Assembly (NCBI RefSeq): GCF_000002235.5
Contig: NW_022145611.1
Span: 21,737,298-21,801,297, forward strand
Length of the DNA: 64,000 bases
Source: Strongylocentrotus purpuratus
Taxonomy: Eukaryota > Echinodermata > Echinoidea > Camarodonta > Strongylocentrotidae
Direction of reading: 5' to 3'
A program made the translations under genes and the position numbers. Every line of letters starts with the position of its first letter. Positions within the stretch are counted from its first letter, which is position 1. The notes beneath the pieces are model-generated. The model made no database searches, had not been told where the DNA came from, and saw only the letters and a list, made by a program, of their open reading frames with translations. Shown one piece after another: positions 1 to 14,300 of the stretch.

Positions 1-1296
1 GTAATTTGTTTTGCATTTATAAACGTCCATATCTAATTTTATTGATGTTCTTATTTAATGAAATCATTATGTGATGTCATGATATTATTTTCTGAATGTT
101 TATTTGGTTTACAGCATTCCATTTTTGTACAATTGAGAAACGACCATATAGAACTCAGCATACACCCCCTTTAGATAAAGACATACATATACATGTACAT
201 GTATGTACACCTAAAATTTGTCATTGTATTTGGCTCAATATTTTGATTTGATTACAAATAACTCATTTAGATCATGTTATGCAGTTAATTCCAATCCATA
301 ACATAAAGGCTATCAGAATGAAAATGTAAAAAGAGGAAAAGAATGTCTGGTATATGATGATGAAGTCTGTTTTGTCCTCGGCTGTATTGTAGGTTTTAGA
401 AGTTAATGAGTTTACCATTCCCCAGAGGCCGTGACCTTCTGCTGTCACCGCCTATACGGGACAGCCCCATTTCAAGTTTCTTTATCCTCCAATTTCATTT
501 TCCCAATTTAACAAGTCTATGACCTCAGATTTCTTATTACATCTATGAAATTTAGTTTTTTGATGGAAATGTCAAGAAAATGGGAAGGGAGGGGGGCATT
601 CCTATACAATGAAATTAAAATTGGAAGTTCAAACAAGAATTATAATGTAAGTAGCATGATTTACATTTTGTTTTTTTATTGTTAAATTATTGTATTTGAC
701 TGTAATTATGCGATAGCTGACTAATGATTATATACCTCCTTGAAGTCTACCATTATCTTCATTTTTGTTTTGATATACAATACCGGTACATGTGTAAAAT
801 ATGATGTAAACCAAACAGAAATTGACTGCAGTAATTACAATAACTGTATGTTCATTTATAGTTAATATATAAAGAGCAGGAATAAAAAGATAAATGCCAC
901 ATATTTGTTCAGAAGTGAATATATTGAATACTTAATGTGACATGATACACTGCCTCCCAATATCTTCTTTTTTTGCCCAGCAAAATAAATATATTCTGAA
1001 GTGAGTCTTTCATATTTTGTAAAATTGTTTTTTCTTTCTTTGCTTATATCAAAATTAAATTTTTGAAATTCTTTAAGATATAACATTCAGATTAATGTTT
1101 TTGAATGTAAAAAGTGAAGCGTTTCCCACTTGTGTTTGCCCATTGCTAAGAATTGGCAAATCTTTACAAATTAGATCAAAAATATATGAACAGTTAAGAA
1201 AAGTATTTCTCTTGTTACTTGTAAACACGTTGGTGCAAATCTTGTGTCCTACAGAGCAATTAAGGAGACAAGAATGGAGAGGGAAAGAAAGAAAAC

Positions 1297-1298
<2 letters not shown>

Positions 1299-1334
<36 letters not shown>

Positions 1335-1362
1335 AAGAGAGAGGGATGGGGGGGGGGGGGGG
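1299..1362. repeat. GA microsatellite followed by a 15-nt G run
   Basis: About 45 nt of interrupted (GA)n is followed a few bases later by a G run at 1348-1362. The small open frames over it on both strands are products of the repeat. Confidence 0.9.
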
Positions 1363-1554
1363 TAGAGGAAGCAAAGAAGAATACCGGTACATGTACATTA
1401 CATGAGTGCAAGAGTGATGGTTGTTATTGTCACTTAGAAATTTAGCATGATGAACAGAAATTTATCCATTATTTGCAAAGGGGTGCAATCAAATTGAACT
1501 GAACTCCAAATGATTTGCCATCATGTTGTGATGAGTACCGATGACTTATTTATT

Positions 1555-2189
1555 AAAGGGAAATCCAACCATGATAGTAAAATACTCTTGAGGAAAGGAA
1601 AGAATCAGAGATGTATCTAGACTGGTGAAAGTTTGAATGAAATCGGAGCAAAAAAAATGAGAAAATTATGATTAAAAAAAAAAAGTTGTAATCACTATTG
1701 GCTCTTCAAATTGGCTTAATCTGTCATATCTCTGTGATGTAGTGGTGAACAACTTTCACATTCGCTCCAACACACAAAATGAATAAAATGTAAATTCTTC
1801 AAAAATGTGTGACTCAGGAGGGTTCTTTTCTCTTTTAATTTTAGAGGACCTACATGTACAGTATAGTAATATGCTACGCATAATATATATTTTGAGTACC
1901 AGTAGTGCCCCAATGGAGAAGGCACTTGGGAGGGGGGGGGGGTGAAGAAATTAAAGATATTTTTATACACCACAAACGGGAGAGTTATCAACGTCTACGT
2001 CACAATCCACTAACCAAACTGCCAATTTGAGATTTGCATGGACTAAGTGACCTCATATTTCAATTTCAAACACTCGTAACTTTCTCATTATATTATTGGT
2101 CCACTTTATTTCATAGTTTCACCATTCTATTTGTATTATTTTTCTGCTTTCATACAAATGATCTTATTTCAAGAGGTGGATTGCCCTTT
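1555..2189. mobile_element. Foldback DNA element, AAAGGG termini (about 635 bp)
   Basis: The left end AAAGGGAAATCCAACC and the reverse complement of the right end AAAGGGCAATCCACC match. Further in, the left arm GGTGAAAGTTTGAATGAAAT (from about 1625) pairs loosely with the right arm read on the other strand (GGTGAAACTATGAAATAAAG). ATGAGAAAATTA likewise pairs with ATGAGAAAGTTA. The diverged inverted repeats therefore span roughly 100-200 bp per side. No transposase frame is visible, so it is non-autonomous. Target duplication is not clear. Confidence 0.6.
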
Positions 2190-2758
2190 GACTTATAAAT
2201 CAATTTTTTTTTCATCAGTATTTTGTGATATGGTGTGTATAATACAGTAACACAACAAACAAAAATTGTGATAATCTAATTCCGATGCCATAGAGGTCAG
2301 ATTGCCATTACAATTTGAATACTGTATAATCCCAAAACTCTTGTGAATTGATGTACATGTAAGTAATTGCAATACACACCAAGCAATCACCGTTTGCTTT
2401 AACTTTCAGATTCATATCATTGAGAAAAGCACTGCGAGATTTTTTTACAATTAATATTAAATGAATAACTATAAACCATACATTATTTAAATATAAAGAT
2501 GTCATATATATTATATATATTACCTTTAAGGTGATTCTAGTTTATAATGTATTTTATATTCCACCCGTACATGTACTCCCTTCACAATATTATGTGTTCT
2601 GCCCACCCACCCAATCACCGAGTGTCCCAAACGCCAAGACCTGGAATTTAATTACATCTAGAACTTTCATCGACACTGTTGTCATTTAACTCCCTGAAAT
2701 AATCAACTTGCTGAGCTAAAGAAATGATGAATTTTGTTTTTGTTTTCTCTCTATGCAG

Positions 2759-3721
2759 CTAGAGTACTGAACCTGAGGACAGGGGCTATGCTACAGGCCA
2801 AAGTGACTGATTGAAATGAAGAGAACCCCTGAATCGAAGAGCGGCTAAAAGCAGAGCACACACTCACATACACACACACACACACACACCACAGTCCACG
2901 GTGCTAAATGCAGCATTTTTCTCTCGGTATATGTCTGAGTGTGCATTTCTCTACCAAACGGCAGAGCCTTGGCACAGTAGACACACCGCATACACACACT
3001 TATACACACACACCACTTTGATCAGCGCTACCCTTCTGAAGATAGCAAATGAGCTTTGCTGATGAATTATGTGAACGCTGGAGAAGGGTAAAAGAAGGAG
3101 GAGAAAATAGCAGTGGTGTATTGCATGGTTGACACGGCTGCACTGGTGAAGGCAGCAGCGGCACAGCATCGTAGAAAGGCTAACACTTGGCATTTGGGAG
3201 ACATACGGTGAAGCAGTGAGGGTAAAAGGGACGTCTGAGAAGCCTATGCGTTGACGGCATTACAAATTGATCGCAGCTTCTGCTTTCTGTCTCTCTACCT
3301 CTCTCAGACTCCTTGCCTGCCTCTGCGTGTGTTTGTGTGAAACTCTGGACATCTCATCTTGTTTTTGGCGGAACCAGCAATAGACGATGTGTGTGACTTC
3401 AATGTAGGGCAAATCTACACACCCTTCAGTTGCTTAGGCGTCTACACAAAGACACACTCATCCTCCAAAATACAATTTATCCTGGATATATACAGTGGAT
3501 TTCTCCAGCTTTATTATTTTTGATAACTGCAGCTATAACCATCAGGATTTTAGGCTTCAAATCTGTCCGTCAAGCAAGCCCGTTTTCTCTTACCGTTGCC
3601 AAGTCTGGAGAGAGAGATACAGAGATCCCTTGTATATTGACATTGTTTTACGAATGACTTTTCATGCCCATCTTTGAGCTGATGAATGACTTTGTTATTG
3701 GGACACTGTAGCTAGCCCACC
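2759..3721 (+). other. PLCB4: Probable 5' UTR exon of the PLC-beta gene
   Basis: A strong acceptor (long T/C tract then CTCTCTATGCAG) ends at 2758. The sequence then runs without an obvious donor to the Kozak ATG at 3722. It contains a CA repeat (about 2860-2890), several upstream ATG triplets and stops in all frames, so it is not coding. Either the acceptor opens a UTR exon of about 963 nt, or transcription starts inside this stretch. I cannot choose between these without transcript data. Confidence 0.4.
2860..2890. repeat. CA microsatellite
   Basis: An interrupted (CA)n of about 30 nt within the probable 5' UTR. A second CA-rich patch lies near 2990-3013. Confidence 0.85.
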
Positions 3722-3808
3722 ATGGCTAAGCAATATGTATTTCAGTGGCAAGTCAATGTTCCAGAACCCCTTAAGAATGGGGCCATGTTCGACAGATACG
3801 AAGATGGG
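3722..3808 (+). CDS. PLCB4: PLCB4-like exon 1 (start codon, residues 1-29)
   Basis: The ATG sits in an almost ideal Kozak context (CCCACCATGG). The exon encodes 29 residues ending FDRYEDG, the usual N terminus of a PLCB4/NorpA PH domain. The donor GTAAGT follows directly at 3809, leaving phase 0. The start is chosen because the family's first residues (MAK.Y.F.W) begin exactly here. Confidence 0.93.
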
Positions 3809-3927
3809 GTAAGTACTCATTTATTCCTGTCCATGTGCTCATGGATATTTCTTAAAAATATGGAATGTATATTATGTGTTCTCTTATTGTCTTTTAGATG
3901 CATGTAGTGAAATAGTGCTAACGGGAC

Positions 3928-3974
<47 letters not shown>

Positions 3975-5216
3975 AAGATAGACAAAAAATCCTAACAGAA
4001 GTAGGACTACTACATAAATGTAGTTGAGAGCTTTAAAAATAAAGTTTTTTTGGATGCAAATATGAGTTTCTATGACAGCTTTTCTGTTCCTGTATGTTGT
4101 AAAATATCTGTTGTGAATAATAGGCCTGTAGACATGAATGTTGCTCAAAAATGATTAATGTCTCAGTCTTGTAGTATGAATAATGATTAAACAGTTCTTA
4201 ATGATTCTTAACCTGTAAGCCCTGAAAAGGGTGGTTGAATGTACAGTATTGCTTGAAATAAAGTAGACACATATAACCAGTCACACCAAGTCACACCAAA
4301 GTCTGTATGTGAAGAGAAATCACACTATAAACGCAGCTGTGTATGCCTTTCATACTCTTCCAGGGTGTAAACTTGCACTTGTGCTGTACAGCCAGTAGCT
4401 GCCTTGACCTCCAAAGGCCTATACAACACATGTTTTCAAGGTTTCATTTTTCATAATTTACAATCAGATAGAATTGAGTGAGACACATATTTCTCTGCAG
4501 GCGGTATTAGAGAGAAACAAATAGTAAATTCTACTCACTCTAGTTTACGAAAATGACACCCACATGCAATGAATGAACCATTTAGGGGGTAGTCATGTCA
4601 AGTAGAGTGGATGTGAAACAGAACTTAATTGTTTCATCAATGTATTGTTTCACAAAATGTAGGCCTAAGAGATTATTTTATTTGAAAAAAAATCATATTG
4701 CCTTGCCACTTCTACTTCTCCCTCATGAAATAAATAATTTAAATAAAAGCAGGAGTGAATAATTCATACATGAACGGTGTGTAAAAAAAGTGTTGGTTTT
4801 GATCGTTATCCACTTTAAATATTCAGTAGTGTTTGGAGACTATCAAATTCTACAGTGTAAAGCTGAATATTTCTAAAGAATTAGAATACAATTCATGTAT
4901 CTACAGGGGCGTACGCAGGGGGGGGGGGGGGGGGGGGGGGTTTGGGGGTTCAACGCCCCCTTTGGTATTTTTATGTGTGTAAACCCCCCTAAAAAAACTA
5001 AAACCCCCCCCCCCCCCTTTGTTTTTTTGTTTTTTTTTTTTTTAATTATTTTTTTTTTATTAAATTAAAAAAAAAATTAAAAAAAATTATGCCCACGGCA
5101 AACGTAAAGAGACCTTACCCCCCCCCCCCCACTGAGCGATTTTCGGTTGGCTGAGTCGTTGCGATTTTTTTTTAGACTACCAAAAAAAACAAAAAAAAAA
5201 AAAAAAAAAAAGACCG

Positions 5217-5306
<90 letters not shown>

Positions 5307-8300
5307 ACTGAGCGACTTTTCGGCCGGCGTGATTTTCAAATTTTCTGTGTATCTATATATGTGTCAAGGCAGTTTGTGTGAATACATGTATCTTCAAACT
5401 AGTGAGGTAGACAGGAAGAGATGCCTGTTGTTTGATATTCTCTGCATTGAGCTATAACATGCGCTTAAAACATTTTGAGAGTTATTATAAATATCAAACC
5501 TGTCTTTTTGTTTACATCCAGCATATTAGAACACTTTGAATAGTGCATCATTTGGTATGATTTTACATCATATGACAGGATTCAAGTGGGTTGAAGTATG
5601 AATATCATATGATTTCTCTTTAGACCCCAATGACCTTTTAAGCATTTAGTATTGCTCTTTTACATCGGACATTACGTGTCAACAAACTGCACAATACACT
5701 TGTAACTGATCCTTGGTTCTTAGGGACAATCCTCTTACAGAATGTGCTCATCTGCTTATAGGTATGGAGCATGTTGTTTTTATGGTTTCAACCCCAAATC
5801 AAAAGGTGACAAAAGATATGAGCCTGCAGGTGTGTATTGAAAGTGAATCCCCCAACACATGGATCCTTCATCTAATCAAGGACTATTGTTTGTCATGTTG
5901 CCGACTTGATACACCCTCAAGCTGCATCACCAAGAAGTATGTCAAGTACCGCTCCAGGATTAAGACCTAGGTTCTTAATCGGTCATGTTATGAATAGTTC
6001 CTGACGAAGTAAGATGAAATCCATATCTGTTTCCTGCCAACCACTCACCCATGAAATCCCATTGTTTACGCATTTCCTCTTGTGAATCCTTTTTTGAAAG
6101 AGAGGGAATTCAAGCCAATAATTCCTATTTTCCAAAAGGTGAATGATGGTAAACAATATTCATGCTCTTCTGGTTCACAAGTGAGGCATAATTAACCAAG
6201 TAATTATTCAACCTGAAGAACGATGATAAATATTGCTTTACATGATTTTGGAGGGAATCTTAACAAAACCTAAAGACATGTCTTTAGGCTTCCATGGCAA
6301 GTGCCTTTTAACTTTTTGAATACATTTCCATGTAAGCACACAGTCAAATGTATCAGCCATGGTATACATGTAGATAACAATTAGCATACCTATACCACTG
6401 AAATGAATTAAATGCAAGGACAAAAGTTGAATCATGTTTTCTTCCAGCTACACATATACATGTATTATACATGTACATGTAATAATCAAATTTGTATGTC
6501 TTTAGAAATTCTATTTCAAAAACATATTATTTGTTTACTTATATTTACTGCAGTACCTGGCTACCTGCATATAAAGAGTGTTGAATATTCATGCACATGT
6601 TGGAACAGCTGTCTCAAGCTAAAAGTCCCTGAACAGTATCTAATTAAAGAAAAAAAAGTGTATGTTCATTGCTTCAATTAAGAAAAGCTTACCAGTGAAA
6701 ACAAGTTTAACTTGTATCCTATATACTGTAGGCCTACTGTGCTTGTGAATAACTAAGGTTTTATTTAATTCTTTTATTTTGACTGAAGCATATGGCAGGT
6801 GGAAGTATGATTCAAGGAAACAGAAATGCTTTAATTCAGATAATAATCAGATAATAATCAGATAATTAAAAACTATTGATTGGTTAGAAGTGTACTCCAT
6901 GCTTTTAAATTCATATGTAGTGGCATGTAGTATGTACAGCAACGCAAATTATTTCATGCCTGATGCCTCCATATGCCTGTACCTGAAGGCTATGTTATGT
7001 GATGTTCCTTCCTAACACAATTGAAACTTTTTTCTCTCTCTCTCTGTAAATGAAAGCACATTGCAACATTCCCAAATTTGCATCGCTGTAGTGATGTGCC
7101 ATATGTAATACAAATTTGTCTACAATGTACTCCTCATATTTTGTCAGCAGGCTCCAGAATTACAGGCACGAGAGTTGCATCTGAGAGAATGTAGTCTGTT
7201 GTATATTGTAAAGTCTGTTGTATATTGTTCATGGGGAAATGGTATTATTTGGAAAGAAAGGTGTTAATTACTTTGTCAGCTCTACAGTACATTAAAAAAT
7301 AAAATTTAGGATCTAACCTGAGCATTGAGCCAGTGACATTATATGGAGGACATTTCATACATTTGTACCAGATATAAATAAAGTCAGTGACCCATTTATA
7401 TGTGTTTTACTGTAGGGAACTTGTTTTGAATACCAGACATTGGTATTAGTGCTATTGTAGCCACTCAGTGATGTCAGCAACATGTTTATCTATTGATTAT
7501 TGTTCAATTGATTGAACGAAGGACAATTCTAACAAAAGAACACCCCTGATCTCAAAGTATGCATGCAAAGAAGTCATTGAAGAGGGCTGAGGTATGTAAT
7601 GCTGATGACGTATAGTTGAGATGATAATATACAGCTGTAGTGTACAGATCTCTGTAGTCTTTGGCTCATGTTAAAATAAAAAACATCAATATTAGTTCAA
7701 TAAAAATTGTTGGATCCTTTTAGTAGCTTTTCCAACTGTTTACATTTTCTTTTGAAACAGGATTTTGGTACAGGGTTTATTGGTGTCTTAGAGTAGTCTC
7801 ATACATGTACATGAACAGTACATGATCTGATGGAAACAAAACAAAAATGCATTCATATTGTGTATCGATTTCAAAGTTCATATTCTGCACAATTTCAATG
7901 ACAGGTACATACTTGTAGGCCTACGTGCAGGGTAAAGGTAAGGTATTTATTCATCAGCATATTGCAGTCAAAGGCTGAATTGCATACATGATTTACAAAT
8001 ATTTTATTAAAAACATCATATTTACTTTTCATTTTTGAACAATAATTCAAGATCATAAAAAACACTAGGAACAGGTGGATATGAAAATGAATGAATGAAT
8101 TCATGGGCATGTAGACTACTGAAGGTATACCGGTCCGGTCAACATTTTATTGAAAGCTCTTATAAGAAAAGACCTACACTGTACACTGCACATGTACATG
8201 AATAGACTTCCAAGTGCTGGTAACTCCTTGCAAGTACCAAACATGTTCCCATTTATGCTTTCAATTTTCAAATTTAATGTAAACATTTTAGAGCATCTTT

Positions 8301-11300
8301 TCTACTGGCACAGTGTAGGTTAATTTCTTTTGTATTATCCTGCGGTTAATGCATTACTTGGTGAAAAAGTTTTTAAGGTCACCAAATGTTTCAAAATAAA
8401 AGTTGCAGAAAAAGGAGAATTGCTTCATAACCATCTATTCGATTGTGAAAAACAACATTACCGGTATTAGCTGTTCATATGAATGGAGAGTATAATTGGT
8501 TTAGCCTGACAAACACTGTTTTTACCCTGTAATCCCTGATATCCCCTGTGACAGTTAATATTTGAATGTGATGAAAAGATCATATGAAGAGCCTGCATAG
8601 AGATAGAAAGCGAGAAGAAATGAGTTTTCCTCTCCATCTAGAGGTCGAAATACCAGCAGGTGCAAAAACAGATAAGGATACACAAGGATAGTCCAACATT
8701 ACTCATATACTCCTAAGAATCATTTGAGAGGTCTACAATTGAACAAGCATTGGACCCCTCTGTTTCCAAAATTTATTCCTTAATTGTGTTTATGTATATT
8801 GATTTGTAATATTTTGTTGGAAACATAAATAAATTAAATTGAATTGAAAGGCGTAGCAAGCTCTTCTAAGTCATCTTGGATTGAGAGCAGTGTACAGTAG
8901 TTCAAAGTTAAACTCTTTCCAAAGAATATTCCATCTTTCTAAACAAGCTGTAGTTCTGAATCATCCATAGCATCTCAGTTCAAGAATTAAAAGCAAAAGT
9001 CTCAGTGAAGAGCCTTATATTTGATAAAGTTATGAGTTCTACTGTTCTAGTTGAAGTACTTTACATCCAATTACACAGGTTTTATTACTCTTCCAAGATT
9101 CAGTACACATACATTGTAGGTATTGCACAGGCTCGAGCAGTAATTGTCAACATATCTTTACTATGTCAAACTCTACTGTTTGGGAGGTATACCTACATTT
9201 ACATCATTATTAGAACACTGCCTTTCAGTAGGCTTTTTGCACTGTAATCATTAGCATTTCATTTGGTTTGTAGGCAATACATGTGCTTTACTACCAGTAT
9301 ACATCAGCATATTATAATGCTATACCATGCATCTGCACATACACCTGTAATTACAGTCATAGAATTAATGCATGCCTGCATATTGGCATCTATTTATCTT
9401 TTTATATCAAAAAATGATCATCTTTTCTTCAAACACTCCATTTTTCCTGCTGTTCTTGTTTCAAAAGTATCATTAGTTCATTACTAAAATTCACAAATTA
9501 TCACAAATTATCTTTGTACATGTATGTACATGCAGGCCTGTATATTGTAGTTTTTGTATTTCCATACTTTTATAGTTAGTTTGTCGTTTTCATCCTCAGT
9601 TTGTGTTTTTAAAAGCCCCTTAAGCAATTAGAGTGAACTGTATAACCAATTAGCTAGCAGTTCCATTTTGGAATGAAGTAATTGCTTTTTGCTCAATATT
9701 TAAAATCATTTTGCTCCTGGCATTTGATAGTAATGTGAACCACACAAATTGAATTACATTTTCTATTGCATCAGTTAAACATTCATTAACTTATAGTAAG
9801 CCAGTTGTTGGGGTTTTCTTTACCCAGCATTTTATGCAAAGGTTTTGGTTCCTAATCAAATTATGTTATAATATTGAAAGTGGAAGTACGATGAAGCTTT
9901 CATGAAACAGAGGTTTGCATTTTTTTTTAGTACAGTATTATGTTGAAAGAAAAACCCTTCATGGACTTGACATGTCCTTTGTAGAAAATGCATGTTTTTA
10001 TGAAGAAATTTTATTTTTTAACTTTTAATTTCTTACACATTATAACTGAAAATGTACGAATGTGATGGAGGAAAAAAAAGCGCAAAATATGCTGTACGAT
10101 ATGCTGTACAAATGGACTGTACATGTACATGTATGACATTTGTAGTTTACTTTTAACTGGGTAGGAATTTTAATACAAAACTGCTTTCCACCACAGCCCT
10201 TTTGGCCTACAGTCATGTAGCTATGATTACAGATTGAAGTTATAGTTTACTAAACTTTCATAATTAATTTGATTCCTAATTTCTAATTTTCGATGTACAT
10301 GTACAGTACATGTAGAACCATCAGGTTTGAATGAAACGTCTTCATGTTAAAATTCATATAGTTTACCTGAATATTATCTTCTCCAGAAGAAAGCATGCAC
10401 AATGTACAGAATATCCTTGTACACACCTATCCATTCTTTTACATTGTAGGTGAGGACAAATGAAGACCTGGCAGGCATATACAGAATAATAAGTATCATG
10501 TTACAAAATGAAGCTAAAGAAATTAAACAGTCAAACATTTGAAGACTCATCAACACTGTGTTTGGATATGGGCTTCATTGCTCAATATGATTTTTTCCTT
10601 CTTCACTATATAAATAAAAGTGCAAAATACAGAATAAACTCTCTGTCAAAGGAACTTGATTGTTAGGATGTTACATGATTGATGTGATTGAAGCCACCAA
10701 CATAAATTGTTGAAATGATATTACTGAAGTTATCACAGTAGAACGGTGGATAAGAGCACAGATCTGTGCCTTCATGCTTTCGTCTTGCCTTTATCAACAG
10801 CACTAAATTATGAGCATGTTGGGGAAACCAAGACACTGACCTTTTATCACTGCCCTAGGCATGCATAAGGCAACCCTGGTTGCATATTCTAGGCAGCCTG
10901 TATATGTACATGTCAAATTTATTTTCTTTTGCTTGTCCAGAATAGTTTGTTTGGATGCCAAATGTTTGGAGATTACACTATACATGTACCAGTAAATGTC
11001 ATAACACCCTAAAAGAAAATTTGGTATGTTTAACCTAAACCAGGGGCCCGTTTCACAAAGCCTTTTTTCAATAACAAATGACAAATTCAGTGACAAATCT
11101 CCTGATAACCAATCAGAAACAAGGATTTCACTAGCTTATAACAAAAACTGTCATTTGTCACTGATGACAAGTTTTGTGAAATTGGGCCAAGGTATGTAAG
11201 AGAAATGGAAATTGTACTCTACACATAAAGCTTAGATTTGACATTTATATTGTTAGTTTAGAGGATTATTTGGTATTCCTTGAAGGCATGTTACATGTAT

Positions 11301-14300
11301 AGAAATTAAGCCATTATTATGCAAGGGAATTATTCTCAAAGGGATTTAGTCGGTCGTGTTTTTCTTTTCATTCTCTGAGGGGATATATATTTCACTTTCA
11401 CTTTGAGATACTCAGTTGTAGATCTATATAAAGGGGATTTTAAGTACCTCATTTCCAAATATCTCTTCTTTTTATCTTTTTTTAAAATCGGATTTGTATA
11501 TTTAATCATGCTGTAAATATCATTTGTGTGAACTGTGTAGGCATTGAGTTTTGTATGGATTAAGAGCCGCAGTCACAATTCCTTGTTCTAGTTTGTTTCT
11601 AAAAAAGCAATGTTTATATTATTATCTTCATAAGATGTTGACTCATTTTCAAGGTAATCTTTTTTCCAGATAAAGTGGAACCTGTTTTAGTTCTCTTCAT
11701 TTTTTATCATGCACTTCAAGTTAAAAGTTAAAACGCATACTGGTACAAAGTTTTTTTACTCAAATGTCAAATTAAAAAATGTCTACAGTTTATGTACATG
11801 ATATGCATAGGGAAGTTCATCAGATCATGTATATCAAAAAACATTTTAAATCATTTTTAAAACACTTGTAACTCTGATAATAATATGTAATTTGATAAAG
11901 ACAAAATTATTGGCTGCTTGCAAGAAGACCACTACAGACATTGATCATTCATGGCTCTTTAATACGACCTTCTTGCTGAGCAGCTAACAATTGATGGTGA
12001 CACTGTAAATGCTACACGTTTGCTACAAGTAACACCTTCAAAAAGGAACAGCTGTACAAATACAAAACCTAAAATACACATTTGTGTAGCTGCTGTGTGT
12101 CTTTTCCTCGTCAATTGATTTTTTACTGTGCATTTACCAACATAGCATTGTGTGTAACATTTACGATTCGTTGGTGACTAAAAACTGAAGAATAGAAGCC
12201 TGGTGATAAAACATATTAATGTCTCATGCACTGTTGGATGATAAAAACAAACCATGAATGTGTACATTAAATTTAAAAAAAAGAGCAGCGTGATGGAACA
12301 ATTACCACTAAATAAACTTTGAATCCATCAATCAAGGGAACGTCTTGAAGCATTTCATATTACTTGTTCATATTGACAAGCCTTACTCTAAATGTATGGA
12401 ATAATTTAAAAGAAGGACTTTATCTTGTTTTATATCCTTATAAAATCCTCCTCCTGAACATTTCATTGGATTGATTTTCAACCATGCCTATCCTTCAGCA
12501 TAACTCAAATCACAAGAAAAAATAAAGGAAGGGGGGGGGGGGCTGTTCTAGAAAAGCGATCGCGTAAATGCCACTGAGCATGGAGCATGATGAGAAAAAC
12601 CGTTGTGCACGATTGCTCAGTGCAGTAGCAGTAATAGGGTGTGAGTGATAGCCTCACAGTGTGGAGGAGACATAGCGTGACATAGTGGCGAGTAAACATT
12701 GTCACTCTGTGGTTTAATACCTGTATTTTACTAAACATCGAACATGATACGTCATATTGTTAACTAAGATAATAATTTGATATCGGACTAGAAAAAACTG
12801 ATGATATATTTCCAACAAACTTTCTTTATTGTTCTTCGATAAAGTCAGATGTAATGACTATTGCAACTTCAGTTACAACTATATCTGTACATAAAATGAG
12901 AGCATAGGTTTTCCTTCTGAAAAGAAAAAGATTCTTTGTACATGTATGCTTAGCTTAAAACAAAAAGATATCAAAAGATTAAAAATTTATTGTGGTACTA
13001 AACAGCTCATGACATAGATGAAGTTCATTACATGTATGATTATGGAGGTACATGACATGACATTTTCTAGAATACTACAGTATGATACAGTACACAGTAC
13101 ATGTACAATGTAGTATGTAGCTTTTATCATCCTTTCATGTGACCGATGTTCCCATGGAAACCACAGGTGTACATGTACATGGTTTGGAAGATTTCTGGTA
13201 TTGATGCTTGATTACATTTGACCTAATTTGTACATTAAATATAAATAAGTCACAGGTGACAAAACGAAGTGAAAAGCCAAATGTCATACCGTAGGTCAAT
13301 TTGTAATGTAAGAAACTAAGAATACCTATAAAGTTTCATGTGCTATACATCCATATCTTACTTAGATAAAACATAGATGTACAAAGTTTTGACCTTTAGC
13401 TCAAAGCTCCTGAAAAACATGTGGGTGTACATTGTACATATATTTGCAAGGAATTTACAACTCGATTTACTGAATAACTTGTGAGTATACCAATGAAATT
13501 GACATTCATTTTAGTTCTGACTTTAAAAATGAAAGCATTGGTTACGATACATGTACATGTAGTAGTAGTGAAAATAATCGCAAAGCAATTTTTCTCAAGA
13601 AAAAAAATCCATAGACGTGTCGCAGACAACAACAAAATGACGTCAAAGCTCAATCTGGTGAGCTTGCAAAAGAATGTGGCACTTGAGAGATTTTGTTCAA
13701 TTGTAGATGGCCCTACAGTTGCAATAAGAGGCAGAGCTCAAGCTCTTCATATTTAACCTAAGGCTAGAATTTATTATTAGTAATAGGCTGTTATTGGTGT
13801 AATCATCCATGCTTGTGTCAGAATTGAGAAATGAGTGGGATTCATCTGGAGTTTCCTCTTGAAGATTTTTCTCAATGACGTATGATATGTTAGTATGACT
13901 TCATGATTCTAGGAATTGAAAAACCATTAGTAGGGCTTTAAGATGCTCATTATGGTACTCTTGGAGGCTATACATGTACATTTATAGAAGAAAATACTGG
14001 AATTAATACTTTGTGCTTTAAATCCTTGTGCATCAAGTATAGTTGATGTTTTGATCATTTTAATTTACTCTACAGTGTACATCTGTATGCTCTTGTCTCT
14101 GGCATCAATAGATGCATGATTTATGGATTGTCTCAAGGCAGCACCAACATGAATAGGATGGAACAAAAGATGCGAGGCAGCTTGTCATTAAGGTTGATAG
14201 ATTGAAATCTATTTGTAGTGGTAAACATGTATTCACTTAAACAGCATCAGAAACTACAGAAAGCCACTCACTCTAGTCATAATGGCCCTCATTTTAAGTA

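Larger units (their letters stand above)
1..2758. other. Upstream or 5' intron sequence, no gene seen
   Basis: AT-rich non-coding sequence holding a TACATGTA cluster (about 186-208), a GA repeat followed by a G run (1299-1362), a foldback element (1555-2189) and a short TA-rich run (about 2504-2522). No promoter motif could be assigned. If the acceptor at 2758 is real, at least the 3' part is an intron. Confidence 0.6.
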
